From Gammaproteobacteria bacterium (GTDB lineage Bacteria; Pseudomonadota; Gammaproteobacteria; Pseudomonadales; Azotimanducaceae): 39,442 nt of DNA. Positions 17,156-26,159 of the stretch are shown one piece after another. The DNA lies in contig JAUIAV010000030.1 in the NCBI GenBank assembly GCA_030425195.1, positions 1 through 39,442 on the forward strand. Reading direction: 5' to 3'. Positions within the stretch are counted from its first letter, which is position 1. Each line of letters starts with the position of its first letter. Made by a program: the position numbers and the translations under genes. The notes beneath the pieces are model-generated. The model saw nothing but the letters and a program-made list of their open reading frames with translations. It did no database searches and was not told where the DNA came from.

Positions 17156-17790
17156 GTGACGGATCCGGCCGCACCGCCCATCGATCCGGAGCGGCTGGCC
17201 GACGCCGTGACCCGGGCCGGACTGGCGGGTGGCGACGGCACCTTCGAAGCGACCTACCTGGGTCGATTTTCGAACGACGTCTGGCGGCTGGATCTCACGA
17301 GCGGCATCCGGCTGATCGCCAAGGCACCCTACCGGCCCGAGCGTCCCCATGAGCACCCGGATGTGGAACGGGCCTTCTATCGCACGATCGGCCGGCGCCC
17401 CGAGCTGCCCGTTCCCGGATTCGTGGGCGAGCTGGATGGCTTTCTCCTGCTCGTCTTTGAAGCACTGCGGCCGTTCGACTTCCGCACAGGCGTGAGCAGC
17501 GCTCACGCAGAGCAGGCCGTGCAGACTCTGGCCGCCTGGCACACGGCCTGGTGGCAGCGGTCGCCGAAAGCGGACTGGCTGCCGCGCCTGGACGATGCCG
17601 GGTATCTGGCGGCCTGGATGCCGCCGGATGCGACTGGCCGGATCCGCTTCGGGGCTATCGCCTTGGCATCCTGCGCAGGATCGCGAGGCTCGTGGAAATA
17701 TCGGATCTGAACCTGTCTTCCATGCCCTGGATGTTCCGGCGGACTGCCCTGGCGGCGCTGGCGCACGACGTCGGCGAGCTGGTGATCTGA
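17156..17790 (+). pseudogene. Aminoglycoside-phosphotransferase-like gene with internal deletion and frameshift
   Basis: From GTG at 17156 the frame gives an APH-type N-lobe: TFEATYLGRFSNDVWRLDL, the ATP-site lysine in LIAKAPY, and AAWHTAWW near residue 125. After about residue 155 family character is lost and the frame stops at 17710. Another frame then carries a plausible APH C-terminus (YRLGILRRIARLVEISDLNL, ending at 17790). The HGDxxxxN catalytic loop and the metal-binding Asp appear in no frame. The total is about 211 codons against a usual 300-350. The simplest reading is an internal deletion of 100 or more codons plus a frame change. It overlaps no neighbour and lies 2 nt after acdS. 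Confidence 0.75.
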
Positions 17791-17862
17791 ATGCCCATGC
17801 GTTCGGGTGCTGACGGATCACCCGGCTTCTGCGAGACTCGGATGCACAGGGAGGGAGACGCG

Positions 17863-18612
17863 ATGACCGACGAAATCGAAGCGGCCCGCGCTGCGCTGAC
17901 CGGCGGCGACGGCTTCACCATTCTGCAAGGGCTCCTCAGTGCGGACGAGGCTGCGGCAGCCAGAGGCCGCCTGCTGGCAATGAAAGATGAGGCTACCCAC
18001 AACGACGACGGCATCCTGGCGCTGTCGAATCTGATTCACCGGGATGCATACTTCGCCGGGCTGGTCACACATCCGCGGCTGCTCGCGCTCGCACATGCGC
18101 TGCTCGGCGGGGACGCGCGCCTGGCCGCGGTCGGCGGCCGGATCCTCGTGCCCGGCTGCAAGCCCGGCGGTCTGCACGTGGACTATCCTTACTGGGCCAT
18201 GAACCCGGGCATGCCCGTGGAACCCGCTCTCATGCTCCAGGTGATCTGGATGCTGGAGCCTTTCACCGAGCAGAACGGCGGCACCTGGGTTGCACCCGGC
18301 AGTCAGGCCTGGGGAAGCTACCCGGAGCAGGCCCGGTTCGAAGCAACGGCGATTCAGGCAACGGGCGAGGCCGGCGATGCCGTCGTCAGCCACGGCCTCC
18401 TCTGGCACCGGACGGCGGTGAACCGTTCCAGCGAGCCGCGGGTGGCACTTCTGGTGAACTACTCGCAACTGGCCGTGCAGCCCATGACGGAGATGGGCCC
18501 GTTCACCGACGCCTTCAGGGATGCGGCTTCGCCCGAACTCAGGTCGCTGCTCGGATTCGATCACGGCAGAGCACTCCGGCGTCGGGCCGCCAGAGTGGCC
18601 GGCTATCAGTAG
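17863..18612 (+). CDS. Phytanoyl-CoA dioxygenase (PhyH) family protein
   Basis: A 249-residue Fe(II)/2-oxoglutarate oxygenase of the PhyH family. The metal triad is H105-x-D107 (GGLHVDYPY) and H182 (GLLWHRTAVN), and R193 (SSEPRVALL) is placed to bind the 2-oxoglutarate carboxylate. NGGTWVAPGSQ near 138-148 is the usual loop. The family hydroxylates acyl-CoAs, amino-acid derivatives or small natural products; the substrate here is unknown. GGGAGGGAGA supports the ATG at 17863. The SDR that follows 13 nt later could oxidise the alcohol it makes, giving a hydroxylation/oxidation pair (inference). Confidence 0.87.
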   Translation: MTDEIEAARAALTGGDGFTILQGLLSADEAAAARGRLLAMKDEATHNDDGILALSNLIHRDAYFAGLVTHPRLLALAHALLGGDARLAAVGGRILVPGCKPGGLHVDYPYWAMNPGMPVEPALMLQVIWMLEPFTEQNGGTWVAPGSQAWGSYPEQARFEATAIQATGEAGDAVVSHGLLWHRTAVNRSSEPRVALLVNYSQLAVQPMTEMGPFTDAFRDAASPELRSLLGFDHGRALRRRAARVAGYQ

Positions 18613-18625
18613 CGGAGGAAATGAC

Positions 18626-19360
18626 ATGGGAAGGCTGGATGACAAGGTCTGTCTGATCACGGGGGCGGCCCGGGGCCAGGGTGAAGCGGAAGCCAGGCTG
18701 TTCCGCGCCGAGGGGGCCACTGTGTGGCTGACCGATGTGCTCGACGCCGAGGGAGAAGCGGTAGCCGCCGATATCGGGGGCACCTACCGGCACCTGGACG
18801 TTCGGGAGGAAGCGGCGTGGCAGGCGCTCGTGGACGAGATGATGTCGGCCCACGGCCGTATCGACGCGCTGGTGAACAATGCCGGCATCTTTGCCACCGG
18901 CAGGCACTTCGAGATCGACCCGGCGGAGTTCCAGCGCGTCATGGACGTGAACTGCCTGGGCGTTTTCCTCGGCATGCGGGCGGTCTCACCCGTCATGCGT
19001 GAAGCCGGGGCAGGCTCCATCGTCAACATTTCCTCTCTCGCAGGACTCCGGGGCGGCGTGGGTGCTTTCGCCTACCACACCTCCAAGTGGGCCGTCCGCG
19101 GCATGACCAAGGCCGCGGCCGTGGAGAACGGCCGCCGGAACGTCCGGGTCAACTCCATTCATCCCGGGCTCATCGATACGGAGATGATGCGGGCCCTGCC
19201 CGGTGCCGAGGACGAGATGCGCCTCGCACGGCGGGTGCCGCTCGGGCGCCCCGCGCAGGCGGAAGAAGTTGCCGAGCTGGCGCTCTATCTCGCCAGCGAC
19301 GAAAGTTCCTATTCCACCGGCTCCGAATTCATCGTCGACGGCGGCCTGAACGCACTATGA
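18626..19360 (+). CDS. SDR family oxidoreductase (hydroxysteroid dehydrogenase-like)
   Basis: A 244-residue classical SDR. The glycine motif is TGAARGQG at 12-19, then NNAG at 84-87, S136/S137, Y150 and K154 (YHTSK). An aspartate at the end of the second strand (LTDVLDAE) favours NAD(H). The pattern is close to 3-alpha/20-beta-hydroxysteroid dehydrogenase-like SDRs, though substrate cannot be inferred reliably. GGAGG eight bases upstream fixes the ATG at 18626. It follows the PhyH dioxygenase by 13 nt and is almost certainly co-transcribed. Confidence 0.9.
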   Translation: MGRLDDKVCLITGAARGQGEAEARLFRAEGATVWLTDVLDAEGEAVAADIGGTYRHLDVREEAAWQALVDEMMSAHGRIDALVNNAGIFATGRHFEIDPAEFQRVMDVNCLGVFLGMRAVSPVMREAGAGSIVNISSLAGLRGGVGAFAYHTSKWAVRGMTKAAAVENGRRNVRVNSIHPGLIDTEMMRALPGAEDEMRLARRVPLGRPAQAEEVAELALYLASDESSYSTGSEFIVDGGLNAL

Positions 19361-19454
19361 TGACAGGGTGATCGAGGTCAGAATCACGGGCCGGCGGATC
19401 GGGTTCCTCCAGCCCGGCAAACGATGGAAGAGAAGCAAACGCAAGGATGAAATC

Positions 19455-20165
19455 ATGATGAAAAAGGCAATGGCAGATTTTCGCACAGGCACAGCCGTGC
19501 TGTTCGGCACCCTCCTGCTGCTGATCTGTGTACCGACCTGGGCGGCCAAAGAAAAGCCGCCTGAAGTGGATTCAAACGGTCTGCACCTGGTGCACGACTC
19601 CGAGCTGCGTCTGGTGTACCAGCTGCCCGATTCCACCCTGAGCGGATACAGCAAGGTCATCCTGGTCGAACCTTATGTGGCCTTCCGCAAGAACTGGCTG
19701 CGCGACCGGCGATCGGAGAGCATCGACCCGCTGGCGATCAGCAAGAAAGACATGGAGACGCTCAAGGAACGGGTAGGCAAGGAGTTCGTCGAGGCCTTCA
19801 CCAAAGAGCTGGAGAAGAAGGGCTATCCCGTGGTGGACAAGACGGAAACCGGCCCGGATGTGCTGATCGTCCGGCCCGCCATCATCAATCTGGACATCGC
19901 TGCGCCGGATGTGGGCATGGCTCAGGCTGGACGAAGCTCGTACTTTGTCCGCTCGGCAGGCCAGATGACGCTCTACGCGGAACTTTACGATTCGCACACG
20001 TCGCAGATGATCGTAAAAGTCATCGACCCCCAGGCTGATCGCATGTGGGAAGGCACCGGCATCCGGGCCAACCGGGTGACGAACAAAGAAGCCGAGGACC
20101 ATATCGTCCGCGCCTGGGCTGACGTGCTGGCCAGCCACCTGCATGAGGTCTCGAAGCCGGAGTAG
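19455..20165 (+). CDS. DUF3313 family exported protein
   Basis: A 236-residue protein. The signal peptide ends near TWAAKEK, and the mature part has the DUF3313 pattern (YSKVILVEPYVAFRKNWLRD, then EKKGYPVVDKTETGPDVLIVRPAI, then IRANRVTNKEAEDHIVRAWADVLASHL). The function of DUF3313 is unknown; members are usually envelope proteins. The ATG at 19455 is chosen because AAGGA lies seven bases ahead and it begins a clean signal peptide; a longer version from 19368 would put a charged extension before it. It converges with the MFS exporter, with 7 nt between stops. Confidence 0.8.
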   Translation: MMKKAMADFRTGTAVLFGTLLLLICVPTWAAKEKPPEVDSNGLHLVHDSELRLVYQLPDSTLSGYSKVILVEPYVAFRKNWLRDRRSESIDPLAISKKDMETLKERVGKEFVEAFTKELEKKGYPVVDKTETGPDVLIVRPAIINLDIAAPDVGMAQAGRSSYFVRSAGQMTLYAELYDSHTSQMIVKVIDPQADRMWEGTGIRANRVTNKEAEDHIVRAWADVLASHLHEVSKPE

Positions 20166-20172
20166 CCGTCCG

Positions 20173-21792
20173 TCACACATCCAGGTGCGGTGGTTCCACC
20201 GTCGTGGTGCTCCGACCATGACCAGGCTCCCGCACCAGCATGCGTCGGACCCGCGGCGGAGCATCCCCCCGGTGCAGCGCCCGGATCCGGGCTCCGATCC
20301 GGCCATCCTCCTGCGTGGTGCGGCCGTGCATGCGCACGTACGCAGCCCAGGTCGGCAGCTCGAACCGCTCGATCCACTGCTGCTGCTGCTCGATGTTGTT
20401 GAGCAGCGTCCATTGCCTGGCTCCGTCCCGGCGCCGGATCCGGCGCCGCTCGAACATGAGCTCGCTGAACGCCGGCAGGTCTGCTTCGTCGATGAGATAC
20501 TCCACCGCCACGGACACCGGCCCGCTCCGGGGCAGAATGTCCATGCCCACCGGCGGCTCCTGCCAGCGTCCCAGCGGCTCCAGATCCAGTTCCATCTTCG
20601 GCGGTACCGGCCAGCGGAACCCCACGGCCAGACCGACCAGCGTGGCGCCGGCCGCCATCTCCAGCGCCCATGCGACGCTGACGCTCTCCACCGCCGCGCC
20701 CCACAGCCAGCTGCCGAACGCCATGCCGCCGAAGGTGAACATCTGATAGAAGGACAGAGCCCGACCCACCACCCATCTGGGCGTGGTGAGCTGAACACTG
20801 GTGTTGAAGAGTGCCAGTGCCTGTACCCAGGCAGCTCCCGCCAGAGCTACCGCAAGCATGGTCAGAGGCACCGAAGCGCTGAGGGCGATGACGACGGCGG
20901 CCACTGCCACGCCCAGGAAGGAGAGGCGCACCATGGACTCGTTGTCGAGCTTCTGAGCAATCCGCGCGGAAGCCAGACCGCTGATGACGGCGCCCACACC
21001 GAAGGCGCCGAGCAGGAGCCCGAAGGTCAGCGAATCACCCTGCAGCATGTCCCGGGCGATCAGCGGAAGCAGCGCCAGCACCACCACGGCCGCCAGCCCG
21101 AAGAGAAAACCGCGGACATAGATACGGATCAGATTCGGTGACAGGGTCACGTAGCGGAAGCCCGAGCCTACCGCGGAGCTGAGCGGCTCGCGACGTGTGT
21201 CCTCGAGGCGGGCCGGACCCTCCCACTTCCAGACGGCGAACAGCAGCCCGAGGTAGCTCACCGCATTGACCAGAAAGGCCACGGTGGCTCCTGCGATCGC
21301 AACGATGGTGCCACCGATGGCCGGGGCGACGCTCCGGGTGACGTTGAACCCCACGCCGTTCAGCAGCACGGCGGCGGGCAGCAGATCCTTGCCGACGAAG
21401 TCGCGCACGGATGCCTGCCAGGCCGGGTTGTTGAACGCCATACCGCAGCCGATGAGGAAGGTGAAGGACAGCAGCAGCCAGGCATTGAGCCAGTCCAGAA
21501 AGGCAAAAACCGTCAGCAGTACCGAAACCGAGAACATGAACAGCTGTGCGGCCAGCATGATCCGGCGGCGGTCGAAGCTGTCGGCCACCGCACCCGCGAT
21601 CAGCGAGAACACCATGACCGGCAGCGTGGTGGAAGCCTGAACGAGCGCCACCATCGCATCCGACTGACTGATCAGCGTCATCATCCAGGCGGCACCTACC
21701 GCCTGCACCAGACCGCCGAAATTGGAGACGATGCTCGCCAGCCATAGGCGGCGGAATACGGGCACGCCGAGAGGCGCGAAAGGTCCGCTCAC
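20173..21792 (-). CDS. MFS transporter, MFS_3 type with soluble C-terminal domain
   Basis: A 539-residue protein. Residues 1-400 form twelve transmembrane helices of the MFS_3 (EntS-like) class, with VQASTTLPVMVFSLIAGAVADSFDRRRIM as the loop 2-3 signature. About 135 residues follow as a soluble tail (VAVEYLIDEADLPAFSELMFERR and WIERFELPTWAAYVRMHGRTT), which has the look of the antibiotic-monooxygenase-like region seen at the end of many MFS_3 proteins. It probably exports a siderophore, drug or metabolite. The start is GTG at 21792, with GGAGA upstream. It lies 27 nt downstream of an SDR on the same strand. Confidence 0.88.
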   Translation of the reverse strand: MSGPFAPLGVPVFRRLWLASIVSNFGGLVQAVGAAWMMTLISQSDAMVALVQASTTLPVMVFSLIAGAVADSFDRRRIMLAAQLFMFSVSVLLTVFAFLDWLNAWLLLSFTFLIGCGMAFNNPAWQASVRDFVGKDLLPAAVLLNGVGFNVTRSVAPAIGGTIVAIAGATVAFLVNAVSYLGLLFAVWKWEGPARLEDTRREPLSSAVGSGFRYVTLSPNLIRIYVRGFLFGLAAVVVLALLPLIARDMLQGDSLTFGLLLGAFGVGAVISGLASARIAQKLDNESMVRLSFLGVAVAAVVIALSASVPLTMLAVALAGAAWVQALALFNTSVQLTTPRWVVGRALSFYQMFTFGGMAFGSWLWGAAVESVSVAWALEMAAGATLVGLAVGFRWPVPPKMELDLEPLGRWQEPPVGMDILPRSGPVSVAVEYLIDEADLPAFSELMFERRRIRRRDGARQWTLLNNIEQQQQWIERFELPTWAAYVRMHGRTTQEDGRIGARIRALHRGDAPPRVRRMLVREPGHGRSTTTVEPPHLDV

Positions 21793-21819
21793 GATGAGGG
21801 CTTCTCCAGAATCAAGGAA

Positions 21820-22647
21820 CTACAGACCTCGCTTCCCGGCCTCCCGGACCAGGGGCTCGTACTCTGAGAACGGCGGCAGCCGTGAGGATGCCCCCGTAGT
21901 CACGCCGGCATCCGTGGTCAGGGTCAGACCGCTCGTATACCCCGACTCATCGCTGGCAAGCCAGAGGGCGGCATTGGCCACGTCCTCGGCAAGCCCGGGC
22001 CGACCCTTTAGCGGCGAGAACTTCGCCAGCCGTTCCTTGGTCGCCTCGATGGCGTCGTGTCCATCGAAGAGGCTCGCCACCATGGCCGTCGCCATGCTGG
22101 CAGGCGCGATGCAGTTGACCCGGATGCCGTGATGACACAGCTCGCTCGCGACGCTTTTCGTGAGTCCGATCATGCCGTGCTTCGCCACCGTATACGCGTG
22201 CGGTCCCTGACCACCGAGCAGACCGGCGGTGCTGGCCATGTTGATGATGCTGCCGGACTCCCGAGGCACCATGACCCGGGCCGCGTGCTTGCAGCCGAAG
22301 AACGAACCGTTGAGGTGGATGTCCAGAGTCAGCTGCCACTCCTCCAGCGGCGTGGTGGCGATCGGTCCGACTGCGCCGACGATGCCGGCATTGTTGTACA
22401 TCACGTCCAGCTGACCGAAGGCATCCACCGCCGCATCCACGAGTCCTGCCACGTGGTCTTCCCGGGTCACGTTGCAGACCCGGAACAGCGCGGCATCGCC
22501 GAGCTCCGCCGCGACCGCGGCTCCAGCTTCCTCCTGAATGTCACCGAGGACGACCCGGGCCCCCTCCCGTACGAAGCGCCGCGCCGCTTCCCGTCCGAAA
22601 CCGCTGGCCGCGCCCGTGATGACCGCCACCTTGCCTTCCAGCCTCAT
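21820..22647 (-). CDS. SDR family oxidoreductase
   Basis: A 275-residue classical SDR: TGAASGFG at 11-18, NNAG at 85-88, S139, and the catalytic YxxxK as Y152 and K156 (YTVAK). GDIQEEAG at the end of strand 2 suggests NAD(H). A C-terminal extension (SSRLPPFSEYEPLVREAGKRGL) goes beyond the usual SDR end, as in some cyclohexanol or terpene-alcohol dehydrogenase-like members. GGAGGA right upstream fixes the ATG at 22647; an in-frame ATG at 22665 is less likely. It is followed by the MFS exporter gene. Substrate unknown. Confidence 0.9.
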   Translation of the reverse strand: MRLEGKVAVITGAASGFGREAARRFVREGARVVLGDIQEEAGAAVAAELGDAALFRVCNVTREDHVAGLVDAAVDAFGQLDVMYNNAGIVGAVGPIATTPLEEWQLTLDIHLNGSFFGCKHAARVMVPRESGSIINMASTAGLLGGQGPHAYTVAKHGMIGLTKSVASELCHHGIRVNCIAPASMATAMVASLFDGHDAIEATKERLAKFSPLKGRPGLAEDVANAALWLASDESGYTSGLTLTTDAGVTTGASSRLPPFSEYEPLVREAGKRGL

Positions 22648-22788
22648 GCTTCCTCCCATACGCAAATCTCTCCAACTCCGGCAAGTCTACACCGGCCGCC
22701 GCGTTTCCCGCCGGACCATGACTTCACAGGTAATTGGTTCGATGAGCCGACCGGGATAGGCTCGTGGTTCTCTCGCGGAGATTGCATC

Positions 22789-23430
22789 ATGCTGAAACTC
22801 TATGCCGCCCCCCGCACCCGAGCCGTCCGGATCGTCTGGCTGCTCGAAGAGCTCGGACTGCCCTACCAGCTCGAGGTCGTGGATTTCCTGCCGACCACGT
22901 CGAGCTTCTTCATCCAGAACACGCCCACCGGCAAGTTACCCACGCTGGAGGATGGGGCGGCGGTGATCTGCGAATCCGGCGCCATGGTGGAGCACATCCT
23001 GGAACGCTACGGCAACGGCAGACTGGCGCCCCCAGACGGCAGTCCCGACAGGCCCTACTACCTGCAGTGGCTTCACTATGCCGAAAGTACCGCTTTCGCA
23101 CCGCTCGGTGTGGTGATCTGGCTTACCGTCTACCGGCAGGATGCTGCCGACCATCCGGCGCTGGTCGAGGATGCCCGGCAGCGGGCAGCGACGGCATTTT
23201 CCTTCGTGAACGATGCGCTCGAAGGCCGCGCCTATCTCGTCGGCGATGCCTTCACCGCGGCGGACATCATGATGGGCTTCACGCTGCTGGCGGCCCGGAC
23301 GCTGGGCGTGCTCGACGCCTGTCCGGCCCTGCCCGCCTACCTCGAACGGATCTGCGCCCGACCCGCTTTCGGCCGGGCGCTGGAGAAGCTGCCCATGGAC
23401 CCGCCGACCGGGGCAACAGGATCGTCGTAG
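22789..23430 (+). CDS. Glutathione S-transferase family protein
   Basis: A 213-residue protein. The N-terminal thioredoxin-like domain has LKLYAAPRTRAVRIVWLLEELGLPY, the cis-proline segment TGKLPTLEDG and the glutathione-binding ES pair in CESGAMVEHIL. The all-helical C-terminal domain ends with the N-cap region GDAFTAADIMMGFTLLAA. By family it conjugates or removes glutathione, or isomerises substrates. The ATG at 22789 is set by GGAG nine bases upstream. It diverges from the SDR at 22647 across about 140 nt, and a barrel protein gene follows 78 nt after its stop. Confidence 0.9.
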   Translation: MLKLYAAPRTRAVRIVWLLEELGLPYQLEVVDFLPTTSSFFIQNTPTGKLPTLEDGAAVICESGAMVEHILERYGNGRLAPPDGSPDRPYYLQWLHYAESTAFAPLGVVIWLTVYRQDAADHPALVEDARQRAATAFSFVNDALEGRAYLVGDAFTAADIMMGFTLLAARTLGVLDACPALPAYLERICARPAFGRALEKLPMDPPTGATGSS

Positions 23431-23508
23431 AACCCGATCGGTCTCCTCCTGCTACCGGTGCCGCTCAGGTATTCTCCGAAGACGTCCATTGCGTCCACAG
23501 AGGCCGAT

Positions 23509-24300
23509 TTGAGTTTCAGGAGCTTTTTCACAGTTGCGGTTCTCGCCTGCACCGTCGCGCACACGGCGTCCGCCGAAGATGCGGCCAGCGCTGCCGCCCA
23601 GGCCAACAACCCGCTCGCCAACATGACCGCGTTCAACCTGCAGAACTACTACATCGGGGAGGTGACGGACTCGGATGAGTCCGCAAACCAGTTCTGGATG
23701 CGCTATGCCCGGCCGTTCTCCGTGGCGGATACGAGCTGGCTGCTGCGTGCCTCGCTCCCGATCAACAGCTACCCGACACCACCGGATGGCAGCAGGGAAA
23801 CCGGCGTCGGCGACCTGAACCTGTTTGCCGCCTACCTGATCGACACGGGGAATCCGGCGGTGAGCTTCGGTGTGGGGCCGCAGCTCACCGCGCCGACGGC
23901 ATCGAAAGACGAGGTGGGCAGCGAAAAGTGGTCGGCCGGCCTGGTCAACGTGCTCTTCGACGGCCGCTCGGCGAGATTCCAGTACGGCTACCTCCTGTCC
24001 TGGCAGCACAGCTTTGCCGGTGACAGCGACCGGACTGACGTGAACGTCGCCGCTTTTCAGCCGTTCGCGTTCTATCAGCTCGGCGGCGGAACCTACCTGC
24101 GGGCCGCCCCCATCTGGGTCTACAACCTGGAGAGCGACGACTACAGTATCCCGCTGGGCGTGGGTATCGGTAAGGTCATCAGACGCGGCAGGACGGTGTA
24201 CAACTTCTTCGTCGAACCTCAGTTCTCCGCCGCGGATTCCGGTCCGGGACAGCCGGAGTGGCAGCTCTTTTTCGCCCTGAATCTGCAGTTCCTGAACTGA
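23509..24300 (+). CDS. Outer-membrane beta-barrel transporter-like protein (copy 1, intact)
   Basis: About 263 residues. A signal peptide ([23 protein letters not shown]) precedes a mature part starting with [20 protein letters not shown], then alternating beta-strand segments ([34 protein letters not shown]) and a C-terminal aromatic strand ending NLQFLN. This is the pattern of a small outer-membrane barrel of the transporter/phenol-degradation MetA-like sort. No ATG exists near the signal peptide; TTG at 23509 with AGAGG upstream fits best, and GTG at 23458 is an alternative. A close paralogue lies at 35070-35854 next to a sulfatase. Function unknown; uptake of hydrophobic or sulfated compounds is an inference from that context. 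Confidence 0.78.
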   Translation: MSFRSFFTVAVLACTVAHTASAEDAASAAAQANNPLANMTAFNLQNYYIGEVTDSDESANQFWMRYARPFSVADTSWLLRASLPINSYPTPPDGSRETGVGDLNLFAAYLIDTGNPAVSFGVGPQLTAPTASKDEVGSEKWSAGLVNVLFDGRSARFQYGYLLSWQHSFAGDSDRTDVNVAAFQPFAFYQLGGGTYLRAAPIWVYNLESDDYSIPLGVGIGKVIRRGRTVYNFFVEPQFSAADSGPGQPEWQLFFALNLQFLN

Positions 24301-24318
24301 AAAGGCTTCCGCCGCCGC

Positions 24319-25512
24319 TCAGATCGCCTCCGCATCCCGCAGGCGGCCGATCTCCTCCGCGCTAAGCCCGGCCAGCTCCCCGAGCACCCGCTCCGTGTCT
24401 TCCCCGAGCCATCTCACATCCTCGATTGGGGGTGGGTCCATGTCGCGGAAACGGATCGGGGTATGACACTGTGCGATTTCGCCCAGCCCGTCGTGAGGTC
24501 TCAGCGCCAGCGAGCCGCGCGCGAGCATGTGCTCATCGTGAACCACATCATGGAGATTCTGCACCGGCGCGCAGATGACCCCGTGCTTCTGAGCCAGCGC
24601 GAAGATCTCCGCCTTCGCAAGACCGCGCGCCCAGTCGTTCACCAGTGCGTCGAGCTCGTCCATGTTGGCGCAGCGGTCGGACATCCGGGCGAAGCGTGCG
24701 TCTTCCGCAAGGTCTTCCCTGTCCATGGCCGCGCAGAGCTTCCGCCAGTGGCCTTCCCGGATGCAGATGATGGCCACGTGACCGTCCGCCGCTTCATAGA
24801 CGTTGTAGGGCGCCAGTGCCCGGCCCGGGTGCCGGTTTCCGCCCCGGCGGGGCTGCACGCCACCGGCCGCATAGTAGGAGCCGAGGGCCGTGGCCAGCGT
24901 GGGAAATACGCAATCCTGCATGGACACGTCCACGGTCGCACCCTCGCCGGTCCGTTCTCTGCCCAGCAGGGCGGTCACGATGGCGCCGTACAGGTGAGTG
25001 CCGGCAATGAAATCCGCAAAGGCGGCGACGGACTTCAGCGGCGGCCCGCCCTCTTCACCCGTGATGCTCATCACACCGGTCATGGCCTGCAGGGTGATGT
25101 CCATGCCGAGATAGTCCCGGTGCGGCCCGGTGGATCCATAACCGGTGCTCGATGCGTAGATGAGCGCCGGGTTTTCCGCCCGCAGCGCCTGTGCACCGAT
25201 GCCGTATTTCGCCATGGTGCCGGGCGCGAAATTCTCGAAGACCACGTCCACTTCCCTCGCCAGCCTTTTCACCAGCGCCTGGCCGTCCTCGGAACGGATA
25301 TTGATGGTGATGCACTCCTTACCGCTGTTCAGCAGCGCGAAGGCATAGCTGGACGGCGACGTCGTGCCCCGCGCGCGCAGGGTCTCACCGATCAGGGACT
25401 CCACCTTGATCACCCGGGCCCCTGCCTGAGCCAGCAGAAAGCCGCAGTAAGGTCCGTTGTAGACCTGTCCGAAATCCAGGACCGTGACACCGGCCAGCGG
25501 CTGTTCCGTCAT
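24319..25512 (-). CDS. CaiB/BaiF family III CoA-transferase
   Basis: A 397-residue member of the formyl-CoA transferase family. Opening motif GVTVLDFGQVYNGPYCGFLL, then AGARVIKVES, and the catalytic aspartate expected at D138 (YLGMDITLQAMTG). It is complete, with the small domain (YNVYEAADGHVAIIC) and C-terminal helices. It transfers CoA between a CoA-thioester and a free acid; the acids are unknown. GAGAGGAG supports the ATG at 25512. It lies 13 nt downstream of a flavodoxin-fold gene on the same strand and shares only family-level similarity with the other CoA-transferase at 2088-3305. Confidence 0.92.
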   Translation of the reverse strand: MTEQPLAGVTVLDFGQVYNGPYCGFLLAQAGARVIKVESLIGETLRARGTTSPSSYAFALLNSGKECITINIRSEDGQALVKRLAREVDVVFENFAPGTMAKYGIGAQALRAENPALIYASSTGYGSTGPHRDYLGMDITLQAMTGVMSITGEEGGPPLKSVAAFADFIAGTHLYGAIVTALLGRERTGEGATVDVSMQDCVFPTLATALGSYYAAGGVQPRRGGNRHPGRALAPYNVYEAADGHVAIICIREGHWRKLCAAMDREDLAEDARFARMSDRCANMDELDALVNDWARGLAKAEIFALAQKHGVICAPVQNLHDVVHDEHMLARGSLALRPHDGLGEIAQCHTPIRFRDMDPPPIEDVRWLGEDTERVLGELAGLSAEEIGRLRDAEAI

Positions 25513-25525
25513 TCGCTATCTCCTC

Positions 25526-26095
25526 TCAATTCAGTTGACCGGCAAGTTCCGCGACGCGCTGCCCCAGCCGTTCTCCACCGAGCACGTCCCGATCCATCAG
25601 GGAGGGTTCCGTCGCCTGATAATCCGGCTGAGCCGCGGCACCGATGTACACACCGAGCCGGTTCGCACCGGATTCCCCCATGGGCAGTTCGTCCAGGCCG
25701 ACCCAGATCATTCCCATCTGTGCTGAGAACACGAACAGGTCCATGAGCGCGTTCAGCTTGTCACCGCTCGGGGTCGCCGAGACCGTGAAGGCCGCCGCGA
25801 TTTTTCCCGCCCAGACCTTTTCATACCAGCGGGACAGGCACGCATCCATGAACGATTTCATCTGCGCGGACACCGACCCCATGTACGTGGGACAGCCGAG
25901 AATGATGGCATCGCAATCATCCAGAGATGCGAGCAGCAGGTCGTTCTCATATCGGCCGCTGCTGATGTCCTCACCCGTCACCTCAGCGCGGATCACGCTC
26001 GCGCCTTCGATGGCCCCTGCACCCCGCGCCACTGCATCCGCAAGCAGTGTGGTGTAGCCGGTGCTCGAGTGCCAGACGACGCCGATCCGGGACAT
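25526..26095 (-). CDS. Flavodoxin-fold NAD(P)H:quinone reductase-like protein (WrbA-like)
   Basis: A 189-residue flavodoxin-like protein. HSSTGYTTLLADAVARGA is the FMN phosphate loop, and DAIILGCPTYMGSVSAQMKSFMD is the typical second FMN-contact segment of WrbA-type and related reductases. By family it binds FMN and carries out two-electron reduction of quinones or acts as electron carrier. Its length matches the family. It is the first gene of a minus-strand pair with a CoA-transferase and diverges from an enoyl-CoA hydratase, sharing a 64-nt region. Electron donor and acceptor are unknown. Confidence 0.87.
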   Translation of the reverse strand: MSRIGVVWHSSTGYTTLLADAVARGAGAIEGASVIRAEVTGEDISSGRYENDLLLASLDDCDAIILGCPTYMGSVSAQMKSFMDACLSRWYEKVWAGKIAAAFTVSATPSGDKLNALMDLFVFSAQMGMIWVGLDELPMGESGANRLGVYIGAAAQPDYQATEPSLMDRDVLGGERLGQRVAELAGQLN

Positions 26096-26159
26096 GTCAC
26101 ACCTCCCCCCGTGTGTGCCTCAGGGACCGATGATATTCTCAACGACGGGGGAAATCAGA

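Noticed and set aside
17156-17790. Whether the broken kinase-like gene could be a second TGA-recoded gene
   Set aside because: The loss of family character begins before the stop, the downstream part is in a different frame, and catalytic residues are missing. This is deletion plus frameshift, not recoding.
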